Source: Vibrio palustris
GTDB lineage: Bacteria > Pseudomonadota > Gammaproteobacteria > Enterobacterales > Vibrionaceae
Direction of reading: 5' to 3'
Length of the DNA stretch: 64,000 bases
NCBI RefSeq assembly: GCF_024346995.1
Contig: NZ_AP024887.1
Location: 1,798,001 to 1,862,000 of the forward strand
Shown: positions 48,930 through 59,595 of the stretch, one piece after another
Numbering within the stretch: position 1 is the first letter of the stretch
Layout of the letters: the number at the start of each line of letters is the position of its first letter
The notes under the pieces: model-generated
The model's database searches: none
What the model was told of the DNA's origin: nothing
The model's input: only the letters and a program-made list of their open reading frames with translations
Made by a program: the position numbers and the translations under genes

Positions 48930-49475
48930 TTATTGTTTGTTCTCAGAGTTTTGGCTTAATCCTAGCCGCATTTGCTCTTGTTGTTTTTTAGCTTTAATTT
49001 CTTTACGACGACGCTTAAAAAATGCCTGTAGCTGTGCACGGCATTCGTCAGCCAATAAGCCAGATTCAACACACGCATAATGATATGCTGCATCATTTTC
49101 AAACAAATTTAATACTGTGCCCGCTGCGCCAGCCTTGAGATCTGGTGCGCCATAGACAATCCGCTTTACTCGGCTATGCAATAGCGCGCCGGCGCACATT
49201 GGGCATGGCTCTAATGTGACATACAACGTTGTCTCTAATAAGCGGTAATTATTGAGGACTTGCCCAGCTTGACGAATCACTTGAATTTCAGCATGAGCGG
49301 TAGCATCGTGGTCGCTGATCGAGCGATTCCAACCTTCCGCGATGATTACCCCGTCTTTCACCAATACCGCCCCCACTGGCACTTCTCCAGCCAGCTCCGC
49401 TTGATGGGCAAGTTGCATTGCACGCTGCATAAATTGCTGGTCTTGTTCACTAAATGCGGTGTCAGAGTCCGTCAT
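48930..49475 (-). CDS. tadA: tRNA adenosine-34 deaminase TadA
   Basis: TadA converts A34 to inosine in tRNA-Arg(ACG). The zinc site is complete: His61 and Glu63 in HAE, and Cys91, Cys94 in PCPMC. The fold continues through RVKRIVYGAPDLKAGAAG and the basic C-terminal tail FFKRRRKEIKAKK. 181 residues, slightly longer than E. coli. Confidence 0.96.
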   Translation of the reverse strand: MTDSDTAFSEQDQQFMQRAMQLAHQAELAGEVPVGAVLVKDGVIIAEGWNRSISDHDATAHAEIQVIRQAGQVLNNYRLLETTLYVTLEPCPMCAGALLHSRVKRIVYGAPDLKAGAAGTVLNLFENDAAYHYACVESGLLADECRAQLQAFFKRRRKEIKAKKQQEQMRLGLSQNSENKQ

Positions 49476-49527
49476 ACTGGGGTACCTTCATTATTGGGCT
49501 GCGCATTATAACCAATCTCTGTTAAAG

Positions 49528-50400
49528 CTACACCTCTAGATTGTCTGAGAGGTAATCAAGCAATAATCGCACTTTAGGGGATAATAACCGATTCTCCGGA
49601 TATAATGCCCATACCCCTTCTCTATCGGTTTTGGAGCCATCCAATACTTCTACTAATTCACCCGTACGTAAATATGGACGGACATAGTAATCAGGTAACT
49701 GGACTAACCCCATCCCTTTTAAGGCAGCATTTAACAAAGCAAAACCACTATTACACGATAAGCGGCCACTCACTTTCACGGTACGTGAATTCCCACCAAC
49801 GTTGAACCGCCAATGATCGTGAGTACCAACCAAGCATTGATGATTTTGTAGTTCAGATAAAGTATGCGGAACCCCCATCTTAGACAAGTATTGTGGCGTT
49901 GCACACACATACAATTGGCGATCACAGAGCTTGCGTGCAATAAAGCTAGAGTCGTCAAGCTGCCCTAAGCGAATCGCAACATCAATATGTTCAGCCACTA
50001 AATCTAGCTTACGATTAGTCAGTACTAACTCAAGTTCTAACTCTGGATAAAGCTGTAGGAAGTCTTGTAATAACAACGCAATCTTCCACTCACCAAACGT
50101 GACTGGAGCGGTGACTTTAACTTTCCCTTTAGGTGTTGCTTGCATTTGCGTGACGGCTAACTCCGCCTCAGCAAGGCCTTCAACCAAAGAACGACAATAT
50201 TGATAATACAGCTGACCTGCTTCAGTCAATGACACGCGTCGTGTCGTTCTTAGCAAGAGTTTTACCCCTAAACGCTGTTCTAGCGCATTAACGCGTCGGC
50301 TAATATTCGCCACTGAGGTTGATTGACGTAGCGCTGCCTGAGTAAAACTGCCCGTATCCGCTACCGTCACAAATTCATTTACGCCTTCCCAATTCGCCAT
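49528..50400 (-). CDS. LysR-type regulator divergent from frmA
   Basis: 290-residue LysR regulator. HTH at about 16-35 (GSFTQAALRQSTSVANISRRVNALEQRLG), effector domain after residue 90. I start at ATG 50400 (MANWEGVNEF); a TTG three codons upstream is also in frame. It is divergent from the formaldehyde-detoxification genes frmA-fghA and probably controls them, like similar LysR genes beside adhC in other gammaproteobacteria. The inducer may be formaldehyde or its glutathione adduct; this is inference. Confidence 0.88.
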   Translation of the reverse strand: MANWEGVNEFVTVADTGSFTQAALRQSTSVANISRRVNALEQRLGVKLLLRTTRRVSLTEAGQLYYQYCRSLVEGLAEAELAVTQMQATPKGKVKVTAPVTFGEWKIALLLQDFLQLYPELELELVLTNRKLDLVAEHIDVAIRLGQLDDSSFIARKLCDRQLYVCATPQYLSKMGVPHTLSELQNHQCLVGTHDHWRFNVGGNSRTVKVSGRLSCNSGFALLNAALKGMGLVQLPDYYVRPYLRTGELVEVLDGSKTDREGVWALYPENRLLSPKVRLLLDYLSDNLEV

Positions 50401-50412
50401 AGCACCCAATTA

Positions 50413-50426
50413 TTACAATATTGTAA
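50413..50426. promoter_or_regulatory. Candidate LysR operator
   Basis: Perfect 14-bp palindrome TTACAATATTGTAA, fitting the T-N11-A rule for LysR boxes. It lies 13 bases from the LysR start and about 45-60 bases upstream of a TATACT -10 for frmA (50472-50477). Confidence 0.6.
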
Positions 50427-50502
50427 AAGTAATTATTATTTTGCCCTAATTATCTTTTAAATGGAATCGACTATACTGCCTAATATTGTGAATAAGCTGT
50501 AA

Positions 50503-51660
<1,158 letters not shown>

Positions 51661-51706
51661 TTATGCATACTACGGCGGCGTTATTAACGCCGCCTGAGGA
51701 GTCGTC

Positions 51707-52555
51707 ATGGATTTGACTAATGTAAGCCAAGCCAAAGTCTTTAATGGCTGGCATAAGCAATACCAACATACTTCATCGGTTTTACACTGTGATATGCGTT
51801 TTGCTATTTTTCTGCCGCCGCACGCATCTGCCGCGCAACCAGTTCCAGTATTGTACTGGTTGTCTGGCTTAACGTGCACGGATGAGAACTTTATGCAAAA
51901 AGCAGCGGCTTTTCAAAAAGCGGCAGAGTTAGGCATTGCGATTGTGGCACCGGATACCAGCCCACGAGGCGAAGCTGTACCGGATGATGTAGACCAAAGT
52001 TATGACTTTGGTCTGGGTGCGGGATTTTATCTCAATGCCACTCAAGAACCGTGGAAAACACATTACCAAATGTATTCGTACGTGGTTGATGAGTTGCCGG
52101 GCCTGATTGAAGCTAATTTCCCAGTAACGAGTAAACGCTCGGTTGCTGGTCACAGTATGGGTGGCCATGGTGCATTAACGATCGGCATCAAAAACCCTGA
52201 AAAATATGCATCTATTTCAGCATTTAGTCCGATTTGTCACCCAAGCATCGTGCCTTGGGGAGAAAAAGCGTTTCGTCACTACTTAGGTGAAGATAAAGCT
52301 CTGTGGAAAGAATACGATGCCGTTGAACTTATCAAAGCGCATAACGTCACCACACCGATCCTTGTTGATCAAGGTGATGCTGACGGTTTCCTTGATGATC
52401 AACTAAAGCCAGAGACTTTGCAGCAAGCAGCAAAAGAGAATAACGTTCCTCTAGAGCTACGCATACAGCCTGGTTATGACCATAGTTACTTTTTTATTCA
52501 AACCTTTATCAATGATCACTTGGCGTTCCATGCCAGCCAATTGCTCAACGATTAA
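51707..52555 (+). CDS. fghA: S-formylglutathione hydrolase
   Basis: Esterase that hydrolyses S-formylglutathione to formate and glutathione, completing the pathway started by FrmA. 282 residues. Alpha/beta-hydrolase with nucleophile Ser150 in GHSMGGHGAL, probable acid in DQGDADGFLDD and His in YDHSYFF. LSGLTCTDENFMQKAAA is the family N-terminal marker. The symbol frmB/yeiG is also used. Confidence 0.95.
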   Translation: MDLTNVSQAKVFNGWHKQYQHTSSVLHCDMRFAIFLPPHASAAQPVPVLYWLSGLTCTDENFMQKAAAFQKAAELGIAIVAPDTSPRGEAVPDDVDQSYDFGLGAGFYLNATQEPWKTHYQMYSYVVDELPGLIEANFPVTSKRSVAGHSMGGHGALTIGIKNPEKYASISAFSPICHPSIVPWGEKAFRHYLGEDKALWKEYDAVELIKAHNVTTPILVDQGDADGFLDDQLKPETLQQAAKENNVPLELRIQPGYDHSYFFIQTFINDHLAFHASQLLND

Positions 52556-52572
52556 TCCACGGTTTGTTTTTC

Positions 52573-52601
52573 GGCCTGCTAGTTTTAGCAGGCTTTTTTG
52601 T
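52573..52601 (+). terminator. Terminator of frmA-fghA
   Basis: Stem GCCTGCTA / TAGCAGGC with a short T-rich loop, then T6. Confidence 0.88.
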
Positions 52602-52603
52602 TA

Positions 52604-53026
52604 TTAATCAGTCAATACCTCTGGCGCGGTTATCATCGAGAGGCCAACGTACGTATATATCGTCATAAAGTGTAATGAATAGCGTTTATCTTCCTCTGCA
52701 CTTTCCCAACTCACTTCGAGCTTAATCAAATAACTGTCTAGATTAATCGGCTGCGTCACCCACCACTGCATATCGTATTCTCCCGTTTGTTTCGCACCAT
52801 CTTGCCAAGGTACTCCAGAGTCAGCGGTGAGCGACTTTTTTTGCCATTGCACCAACTGCTGAGTCGCTAGTTGCTCGGCTTTTAGCGATTGCTCAGTAAG
52901 GTGAGCTGCCTGAGATATCTGTTGGTGTAACGCTAACAGCCCCAGAGTGGACATCGACATAATCACCATCACGACCAACACTTCAAGCAAACTGATGCCA
53001 GAGGTTCGGACTCCATTAAGGCTCAT
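52604..53026 (-). CDS. Type IV pilus minor pilin, PilV-like
   Basis: 140-residue pre-pilin. The N-terminus has the type III leader SG-ISLLEVLVVMVIM, with Glu at +5 of the mature form. The rest is a small globular domain. Position after PilX and PilW homologues suits PilV. These minor pilins prime type IV pilus assembly, in vibrios the chitin-regulated DNA-uptake pilus. It overlaps the PilX gene by 11 bases and is last in the cluster. Confidence 0.82.
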   Translation of the reverse strand: MSLNGVRTSGISLLEVLVVMVIMSMSTLGLLALHQQISQAAHLTEQSLKAEQLATQQLVQWQKKSLTADSGVPWQDGAKQTGEYDMQWWVTQPINLDSYLIKLEVSWESAEEDKRYSLHFMTIYTYVGLSMITAPEVLTD

Positions 53027-53390
53027 AATAGCTGCCTGCTAAACGATGAGGCTCACCGGATAACCAAACGACATCACTCCAAACTTGTTGCTGTCCAGAC
53101 TGACTGTGGATGCTCCAAAGAGCATCGTGTTTATCAATACTTATCTCTGCAGCAGTAACCCCCTGACACCGATTTATGATTCCAGAAGAGCGCCTGAATA
53201 CTTCCGATATCGCACACTCTGCCGCGCCGCGAGCGTGCCATCGATGCTGGCTAACCATAATATGCTGTTTCATTTGTTTCGCCTGATACCACTGTGCACG
53301 GTAGCGCGCTAGGCTGATAGTGAGCATGAAACTCAGTAATACAATGACCACTAGCAATAGGGCTGCGCCTTGCTGGTTATTTTTTATCAT
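53016..53390 (-). CDS. Type IV pilus assembly protein, PilX-like
   Basis: 124 residues. The leader QQGAALLLVVIVLLSFMLTISLARY has the G-A-A-L pattern of PilX, with no Glu at +5. A short domain with two cysteines follows (AAECAISE, NRCQGVT), perhaps a disulfide. It overlaps PilW by 4 bases. PilX is unusual among the cluster in lacking the SLLE motif. Confidence 0.75.
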   Translation of the reverse strand: MIKNNQQGAALLLVVIVLLSFMLTISLARYRAQWYQAKQMKQHIMVSQHRWHARGAAECAISEVFRRSSGIINRCQGVTAAEISIDKHDALWSIHSQSGQQQVWSDVVWLSGEPHRLAGSYYEP

Positions 53391-54028
53391 CGCAAATATC
53401 CGCCATTCAGTACCATACGAGTTATCTGCTGAGTGTCGGTCGGAATATCACTCATCTGCGATTGCAAAGTTACGCTAACCGACACCTCTTGCACTAACGC
53501 TCCGGATTCTAAAACGAAGGTTGTGTTATCGGCAAACCAAGCGGTTACTCGATATTGCAAAGGGTCTACCACTTGATAACACGGCTCAGATCTTGTCGAA
53601 CGCATAACTTTAGCCATCGTAGCTGGGGAGATGGACAAACTTTCACATAACAGCAATTGCTGCTCAGACGCTTGATAACGATAAACCATATGCAGGTATT
53701 CGGCCGTGTCTTGGCTCGGCGGAAGTTGATAAATAATACCGAGCGCAGATCCATGCTGTGAAGTGACGACACTCAGCGTCTCGCCGGCAAAAGTCGCAAT
53801 GAGCCCTTGGTGGCGGTGATAGCCCGCTCGCCGTAATTCAAGTGCTATCGATTCAACAATCGCAGCCGTTTGTTGATGAAGCTGTTGCGCTTGTTGCTGC
53901 TGCTGAACGCTACGCTCTAGCTGTACGAATAAACGACTAAGACTGCCGATGATAGCGCTACCGAGTGTTAATGCGACAAGCAGCTCTAATAAAGAAAAAC
54001 CTTGTTGGTTAACACGATGGATAAACAT
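53387..54028 (-). CDS. Type IV pilus minor pilin, PilW-like
   Basis: 213 residues. The prepilin leader NQQG-FSLLELLVALTLGSAIIG has Glu at +5. Next come a long helix and a beta-rich head with cysteines LLCES and EPCYQ. It overlaps fimT by 20 bases, so translation is coupled. A Gln-rich patch (QQQQQAQQLHQQ) lies near residues 37-48. Confidence 0.8.
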   Translation of the reverse strand: MFIHRVNQQGFSLLELLVALTLGSAIIGSLSRLFVQLERSVQQQQQAQQLHQQTAAIVESIALELRRAGYHRHQGLIATFAGETLSVVTSQHGSALGIIYQLPPSQDTAEYLHMVYRYQASEQQLLLCESLSISPATMAKVMRSTRSEPCYQVVDPLQYRVTAWFADNTTFVLESGALVQEVSVSVTLQSQMSDIPTDTQQITRMVLNGGYLR

Positions 54029-54521
54029 GACCTGCCCCCGCCTGAGCGCATACGCGAATTCGTCCTGAACTGTATGAAGTCACAACGCGTAAACGCTCCA
54101 CACCTTCACTATCGATAATTTTAATATGGCCATTGCTTAGCTTATGGCGAAAACCATCCAACAATATTTGCTGCTGGGTATAACGCAGAGCAATATCAAT
54201 ATCGGAAAATCCCTCTCCTTCTAACACAAGTAGTGCAGGAGATAGCAATGATGATTTTGTTGTCAGCTGTAATTGCCAATCCTCATCTTGCGAGCCAGTC
54301 ATGTGTTTTTTTATTAATAAATCTTGGTGGCGTTCGTCGGCAAGGCGCTGCGCCGTAGCTAAGAAAGTCACCAACTCATCGGCTAATTGAGCGGCTTGCA
54401 TTGATTGCTGACCACGAGTGAATGAAGGCAGCGTCAAACATAACGCAATTCCCATGATAGCAATGACAAGCACAAGCTCGATAAACGTCATTCCGCGAGG
54501 CAACTCCCGAAAAATCGCCAT
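54009..54521 (-). CDS. Minor pilin, FimT/GspH-like
   Basis: 170 residues. The leader RG-MTFIELVLVIAIMGIAL has Glu at +5. GspH/FimT pseudopilins have a beta sandwich head; here GHIKIIDSEGVERLRVVTSYSSGRIRVC fits, with a C-terminal pair of cysteines (CAQAGAGHVYPSC). FimT has been linked to DNA binding in natural transformation in other bacteria. It is the first gene of the leftward pilin run. Confidence 0.8.
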   Translation of the reverse strand: MAIFRELPRGMTFIELVLVIAIMGIALCLTLPSFTRGQQSMQAAQLADELVTFLATAQRLADERHQDLLIKKHMTGSQDEDWQLQLTTKSSLLSPALLVLEGEGFSDIDIALRYTQQQILLDGFRHKLSNGHIKIIDSEGVERLRVVTSYSSGRIRVCAQAGAGHVYPSC

Positions 54522-54601
54522 ATGCTTTCCTCAAAATGAGTAAAGTAATGAGAATATCAAGCACATTGGTTAAGTCGTCTCGTCATAAAAAGAGGTGGGA
54601 A

Positions 54602-55027
54602 ATGATTCTAAAAATATTCAGTAAGTACACTGATATACGTAGGCAAGGTATGACATTGCTCGAAGTTTTACTGGTGATAAGCATCATTGGGATAGTAAGT
54701 GCTCTCGCCTATCCATCATATACTCGGTATGTACTCAATAACCAGCGTCAGCAAGTGATCATCGATATGGCGCGCATTCAGCTCTATCTTGATAGCCAAC
54801 TCTCCGTATCGCAAGCCATTAACGCCATCACCAATCAAGGGCTCTGTGATACATTTTGTCGCACGCCCGTTGATGTTTACCAAATCCATATCGAACAACA
54901 CACTGATACTTATTTAATTACGGCCTTTCCACAAAATAAGCAAAAACAAGACACCTGCCAAGGGATCCAATATAGATCTCTATTACTCCGTAGTAATGGT
55001 GAACAGATGCCTAAGGAGTGTTGGTAG
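54602..55027 (+). CDS. Type IV pilin, PilE-like
   Basis: 141 residues. The 16-residue leader ends RRQG before MTLLEVLLVISIIGIVSALAYPSYTRYV, with Glu at +5. The C-terminal head has four cysteines (CDTFC, DTCQG, ECW). I choose ATG 54602 because AGAGG at 54591-54595 is 6 bases upstream; an in-frame ATG lies at 54536 but gives an overlong leader. It is divergent from FimT, opposite to the other minor pilins. Confidence 0.85.
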   Translation: MILKIFSKYTDIRRQGMTLLEVLLVISIIGIVSALAYPSYTRYVLNNQRQQVIIDMARIQLYLDSQLSVSQAINAITNQGLCDTFCRTPVDVYQIHIEQHTDTYLITAFPQNKQKQDTCQGIQYRSLLLRSNGEQMPKECW

Positions 55028-55113
55028 TAGAATGGTAGTAAGAATAAGAATCGCTGTATAATAATAAACGACACCATTAAAGCGAAAAACCAATCCCCCC
55101 CATCAAAAAGACA

Positions 55114-55146
55114 TAAAAAAAGCCAACGCTTGGCGTTGGCTTTTTC
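55114..55146. terminator. Bidirectional terminator between pilE and dnaJ
   Basis: Stem AAAAAAAGCCAACGC / GCGTTGGCTTTTT with a short loop, usable by both convergent genes. Confidence 0.92.
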
Positions 55147-55164
55147 AAATACATCAGCGTGATA

Positions 55165-56325
55165 TTAGCTCGTTAGGTCATCAAAGAATTTTTTAACGCC
55201 TTTGAAGAAACCATCTGATTTTGGCTTATGTTTATTGCCTGTTTCTCCACCAAAAGATTCTTCAAGCTGACGCAGTAATTCTTTCTGATCCGCGTCTAAC
55301 TTCACTGGCGTTTCAACAACCAGTTTGACGATTAAGTCGCCGATAGGGCCACCGCGAACACCTTTCACACCTTTACCACGTAAACGGAACATACGGCCAG
55401 TTTGCGTTTCTTCCGGCACTTTCAGGTTCAAGCGACCATCCAAGGTTGGAACTTCAACATCCCCACCAAGTGCTGCTAATCCAAAGCTGATCGGCACTTC
55501 ACAACGTAAGTTGTTACCATCACGTTCAAAGATTGCGTGATCTTTAATGTTGACTTGAACATACAAATCACCAGCTGGAGCACCATGCTCGCCAGCTTCA
55601 CCTTCGCCAGATAAGCGAATACGGTCACCCGTGTCGACACCTGCTGGAATCTTAACGTGAAGTGATTTGGTTTTTTGCTTACGCCCTTCACCATGACAAG
55701 AATTACATGGATCTTTAATAATTGAGCCTTTACCACCACACGTTGGACACGCTTGCTGTACCGCAAAGAAACCTTGGCGCATTTGCACTTGGCCATGTCC
55801 ATGACAGGTGCCACATGTTTGTGGCTGCGAACCTTTCTTGGCACCAGAACCGTCACAAACTTCACAGTCTACTAAGGTCGGAATTTCGATTTCTTTATCA
55901 CAACCACGAACCGCTTCTTCAAGCGTCAGTTCCATGTTGTAACGTAAATCCGAACCGCGCTGTGGACGGAAGCCACCGCCGCCGCCACGACGACCGCCAC
56001 CGAAGATGTCACCAAACACATCACCGAAGATATCGCCAAAGTCAGCACCGCCGCCGCCAAAGCCGCCACCGCCGAAGCCACCAGCGCCGCCGCCACCTTG
56101 TTCAAAGGCTGCGTGACCATACTGATCATACGCCGCTTTTTTCTGCGGATCAGTCAAAATCTCGTACGCTTCTTTTACTTCTTTAAACTTAACAGCAGAC
56201 TCATCGTCGCCAGGGTTGCGGTCTGGGTGGAACTTCATTGCAAGGCGTTTATAAGCCTTCTTCAGGTCGCGCTCGGAGGCATCGCGGCTGACGCCTAATA
56301 CTTCGTAAAAATCACGTTTTGACAT
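55165..56325 (-). CDS. dnaJ: Chaperone protein DnaJ
   Basis: Hsp40 co-chaperone that stimulates DnaK ATPase. 386 residues: J-domain with HPD at 33-35, a Gly/Phe-rich region (about 75-120, [15 protein letters not shown]), four CxxCxGxG zinc motifs ([32 protein letters not shown]) and the C-terminal substrate domain. I start at ATG 56325 ([12 protein letters not shown]), five codons inside the longest frame. dnaK lies upstream in the same direction. Confidence 0.97.
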   Translation of the reverse strand: MSKRDFYEVLGVSRDASERDLKKAYKRLAMKFHPDRNPGDDESAVKFKEVKEAYEILTDPQKKAAYDQYGHAAFEQGGGGAGGFGGGGFGGGGADFGDIFGDVFGDIFGGGRRGGGGGFRPQRGSDLRYNMELTLEEAVRGCDKEIEIPTLVDCEVCDGSGAKKGSQPQTCGTCHGHGQVQMRQGFFAVQQACPTCGGKGSIIKDPCNSCHGEGRKQKTKSLHVKIPAGVDTGDRIRLSGEGEAGEHGAPAGDLYVQVNIKDHAIFERDGNNLRCEVPISFGLAALGGDVEVPTLDGRLNLKVPEETQTGRMFRLRGKGVKGVRGGPIGDLIVKLVVETPVKLDADQKELLRQLEESFGGETGNKHKPKSDGFFKGVKKFFDDLTS

Positions 56326-56439
56326 GTTCTTGATCACCAATTGTTACTACAAACGGGCTCGCCCGCTTGGTGTTTGTATCGATATAGATAAAGCTCGAAA
56401 CTCTCTAAAGAGCTTGCTCACCGTATCCTTTCGCCTTAT

Positions 56440-56582
56440 CTATAGCCACACGATGTGGACAGCATACGGGCGTTAGAGTCACCTCAAACGCCCGTATCTT
56501 ATTCGTAACTCTCTTTAAAAGAGAGTCTGAAGTGAATGCAAAACTAACCTTTATAAAGAATGTGCCAAAGGCACATTCTTAT
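56440..56582. repeat. Cluster of inverted repeats between dnaK and dnaJ
   Basis: Three perfect hairpins: ATACGGGCGT / ACGCCCGTAT (56464-56473, 56488-56497), ACTCTCTTT-A-AAAGAGAGT (56508-56526) and AAGAATGTGCC-AAA-GGCACATTCTT (56556-56580). None has a strong T run on the minus strand. They sit in the 280-base space between dnaK and dnaJ and could attenuate or stabilise the transcript. Confidence 0.7.
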
Positions 56583-56604
56583 TGAGGTCTCGTTTTACTA
56601 ACGA

Positions 56605-58518
56605 TTATTTTTTCTCGTCGTTCACTTCTTCGAATTCAGCATCAACAACGTCGTCTTCAGCTGATTGACCTTGCTCGCCAGCTTGTGCTTCAGCACCTTG
56701 TTGTGCTTTCTGCTGAGCGATTTCCATCAGTTTTTGAGACGCAGTCACAAGTTCTTGAACTTTCGCATCGATGTCTTCTTTATCTTCACCGTTACGAGCA
56801 GTTTCAAGTGCTGTGATTGCAGCTTCAATTTTCTCTTTGTCTTCAGCTGGTAGAGCATCACCTGCTTCTTCCATCTGCTTACGAGTACCGTGGATCATTT
56901 GGTCCGCTTGGTTACGTGCAGTTGCTAACTCTTCGAACTTTTTGTCCGCTTCTTTGTTGGCTTCTGCTTCTTGAACCATTTTTTCCACTTCTTCGTCAGT
57001 TAGACCACCAGAAGCTTGGATCGTGATTTTCTGTTCTTTACCAGTAGTTTTATCTTTCGCTGACACATTCAAAATACCGTCAGCATCCAAATCGAAAGTC
57101 ACATCGATTTGTGGCACACCACGTGGCGCAGGGTTGATACCTTCTAGGTTGAACTGACCAAGAGACTTGTTGTAAGTCGCTTGCTTACGCTCACCTTGCA
57201 ATACGTGAATCGTTACTGCGCTTTGGTTATCTTCTGCTGTTGAGAACACTTGGTTCGCTTTTGTTGGGATCGTTGTGTTCTTCTCGATAAGTTTCGTCAT
57301 CACACCGCCCATGGTTTCGATACCAAATGACAGAGGTGTTACGTCAAGAAGAAGAACGTCTTTCACATCACCCGCTAGTACGCCACCTTGAACGGCTGCA
57401 CCAATCGCCACGGCTTCATCAGGGTTTACATCACGACGTGCATCTTTACCGAAGAAGTCAGCAACTGCTTTGCTTACCATTGGCATACGTGTTTGACCAC
57501 CAACAAGGATAACGTCAGTCACTTCACCAACCGATAGATCAGCATCCGCAAGTGCCACTTTCATTGGCTCAAGTGAACGTTGCACAAGATCTTCAACTAA
57601 TGACTCTAGTTTCGCACGAGTCACTTTGATGTTCATGTGTTTAGGACCTGTCGCATCAGCAGTCACGTAAGGTAGGTTTACGTCAGTTTGTTGCGCTGAA
57701 GACAGTTCGATCTTCGCTTTTTCTGCCGCTTCTTTTAGACGCTGCATCGCTAGCGGATCTTGTTTAAGGTTGATGCCTTGTTCATTTTGGAACTGTTCAA
57801 CCAAGTAGTTGATAAGACGGTTATCGAAGTCTTCACCACCTAAGTGAGTGTCACCGTTTGTTGACAATACTTCGAATGTTTTCTCGCCTTCAACTTCATC
57901 AATTTCGATGATTGAGATATCAAATGTACCACCACCAAGGTCATACACAGCGATAGTGCGGTCGCCGCCTTTCTTATCAAGACCATAAGCCAATGCTGCT
58001 GCTGTTGGTTCGTTGATAATACGTTTAACTTCTAGACCTGCGATACGACCCGCATCTTTCGTTGCTTGACGCTGAGAATCGTTAAAGTAAGCAGGAACAG
58101 TGATTACTGCGCCAGTCACTTCTTCACCTAGGAAGTCTTCTGCGGTTTTCTTCATTTTTTTAAGAATTTCTGCAGAAACTTGCGGTGCAGCCATTTGCTC
58201 GCCACGTGCTTCAACCCATGCATCGCCATTGTCAGCTTTAACAATTTTGTAAGGCATGATTGAAATATCGCGTTGAACTTCTTCGTCTTCGAAACGACGA
58301 CCAATTAAACGCTTAATTGCAAATAGCGTGTTTTGAGGGTTAGTAACCGCTTGACGTTTTGCCGGTTGACCAACCAGTGTTTCACCATCTGTGTAAGCGA
58401 CAATTGAAGGAGTAGTACGTTCACCTTCTGCGTTTTCAATGACGCGTGGTTGATCACCATCTAGCACTGCAAGACAAGAGTTTGTAGTACCTAAGTCAAT
58501 ACCAATGATTTTACCCAT
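56605..58518 (-). CDS. dnaK: Chaperone protein DnaK (Hsp70)
   Basis: Hsp70 of 637 residues. It starts [15 protein letters not shown], has the nucleotide-binding signatures [17 protein letters not shown] and [13 protein letters not shown], the [14 protein letters not shown] segment and the acidic C-terminal tail ending EEVNDEKK. I start at ATG 58518, with GGAG eight bases upstream; the frame runs 15 codons further without support. A sigma-32 type promoter lies ahead. dnaK and dnaJ are separated by 279 bases. Confidence 0.97.
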   Translation of the reverse strand: MGKIIGIDLGTTNSCLAVLDGDQPRVIENAEGERTTPSIVAYTDGETLVGQPAKRQAVTNPQNTLFAIKRLIGRRFEDEEVQRDISIMPYKIVKADNGDAWVEARGEQMAAPQVSAEILKKMKKTAEDFLGEEVTGAVITVPAYFNDSQRQATKDAGRIAGLEVKRIINEPTAAALAYGLDKKGGDRTIAVYDLGGGTFDISIIEIDEVEGEKTFEVLSTNGDTHLGGEDFDNRLINYLVEQFQNEQGINLKQDPLAMQRLKEAAEKAKIELSSAQQTDVNLPYVTADATGPKHMNIKVTRAKLESLVEDLVQRSLEPMKVALADADLSVGEVTDVILVGGQTRMPMVSKAVADFFGKDARRDVNPDEAVAIGAAVQGGVLAGDVKDVLLLDVTPLSFGIETMGGVMTKLIEKNTTIPTKANQVFSTAEDNQSAVTIHVLQGERKQATYNKSLGQFNLEGINPAPRGVPQIDVTFDLDADGILNVSAKDKTTGKEQKITIQASGGLTDEEVEKMVQEAEANKEADKKFEELATARNQADQMIHGTRKQMEEAGDALPAEDKEKIEAAITALETARNGEDKEDIDAKVQELVTASQKLMEIAQQKAQQGAEAQAGEQGQSAEDDVVDAEFEEVNDEKK

Positions 58519-58637
58519 CGAGCTATCTCCGAATAATTCTATGTTCGTTTGGTTACTCCCCAAAATGGGGGACTGAGAATGGGTTTCGCACCCGATTCAC
58601 AAACTAAACGTATCAAGTTTGCTTCTCTATGACCCAT

Positions 58638-58667
58638 AGATAAGGGCGTATATATCCTTTTCAAGGG
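58638..58667 (-). promoter_or_regulatory. Sigma-32 type promoter of dnaK
   Basis: Minus strand CTTGAAA (58665-58659), 12 bases, then CCCTTATCT (58646-58638). The consensus is CTTGAAA-N11-16-CCCCATnT. About 120 bases ahead of dnaK. Confidence 0.78.
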
Positions 58668-58758
58668 AGTCATAGAAAAAAAATTAAAATTTCTCGATTT
58701 TTTGGCTGTTTAGATGACCGAAAACGGCATTTACTCAACAAAAACCGGAAATACCAAT

Positions 58759-58786
58759 AAAAAAGCCGGTACGCACCGACTTTTTT
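58759..58786 (-). terminator. Terminator of grpE
   Basis: Minus strand AAAAAAGTCGGT / ACCGGCTTTTTT with loop GCGT (one G-T pair), then T6. Confidence 0.88.
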
Positions 58787-58824
58787 ATTTCAACCATCCT
58801 GCTCACCTATCGTGAGCGATGGAT

Positions 58825-59451
58825 TTATTTTGAAACCATAACCATTGCAGGACGAACCACACGGCCATTCAATAAGTAGCCTTTTTGCATCACAAACATC
58901 ACCATATTTGGTTCATGATCTTCGCTCTCTTGAATCGACATGGCTTGATGCAGTTCAGGATTAAACGCTTCACCTTCAGGGTTAATAGGCGTTAAACCAA
59001 ACTTCTCAATCGTATCTACGAATGTTTTATGGGTTAGCTCAACACCTTCATAAAGCGGTTTAACCGCTTCATTTTCAGCGTCAGCGGCCTGCATAGTACG
59101 CTCAAGGTTGTCAATAACGGGTAACAACTCTTCAGCAAAACGACTCAACGCATATTTACGCGCTTTGTCGACTTCTTGTTCAGAACGACGACGCATGTTG
59201 TCTACATCGGCTTTAGCACGTAGTACTGCATCTTTCTGTTCTTTCACTTGCTCTTGGCTCGCGTGCAATGCCGCTTCTAGCTGAGCAACTTTCGTTTCTT
59301 GGTCATCTTCCAGCACTTCGCCTTCTTCATCGATGATGGTTTCGTTCCAATCAACATCGGCGTCTGTACCAACGGCGTCTGCTGCAACTTCTTCGACTGT
59401 CGCGTCTTGTTGTAGCTCTTCTTCTTGGATTTTGTTTTCTTCGTTGCTCAT
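58825..59451 (-). CDS. grpE: Nucleotide exchange factor GrpE
   Basis: 208-residue DnaK nucleotide exchange factor. It has an acidic disordered N-terminus, a long coiled-coil ([29 protein letters not shown]) and a C-terminal beta domain with [17 protein letters not shown] and [14 protein letters not shown]. It has its own sigma-32 promoter and a terminator before dnaK, so it is transcribed apart from dnaKJ. Confidence 0.97.
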   Translation of the reverse strand: MSNEENKIQEEELQQDATVEEVAADAVGTDADVDWNETIIDEEGEVLEDDQETKVAQLEAALHASQEQVKEQKDAVLRAKADVDNMRRRSEQEVDKARKYALSRFAEELLPVIDNLERTMQAADAENEAVKPLYEGVELTHKTFVDTIEKFGLTPINPEGEAFNPELHQAMSIQESEDHEPNMVMFVMQKGYLLNGRVVRPAMVMVSK

Positions 59452-59545
59452 GATATCTCCAGAATTCCACTCTCTATGTGGTTAGGAATCGAATTCTCGT
59501 CTTTTTCGTGACACAAAAATTCGCATAAAAGTATGACTTGCCTTT

Positions 59546-59576
59546 ATTATGGGGATGAAGATTTCTGATTCAAGCC
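59546..59576 (-). promoter_or_regulatory. Sigma-32 type promoter of grpE
   Basis: Minus strand CTTGAAT (59574-59568), 13 bases, then CCCCATAAT (59554-59546). This is an almost perfect heat-shock promoter. It is divergent from nadK, whose start is 20 bases away. Confidence 0.9.
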
Positions 59577-59595
59577 CTATTCGGTTGGAAAGCAT

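Noticed and set aside
55722..56186. 154-residue histidine- and arginine-rich frame antisense to dnaJ
   Set aside because: It is the shadow of the Gly/Phe-rich and zinc-finger region of DnaJ; the composition follows from the GGC/GGT codons.
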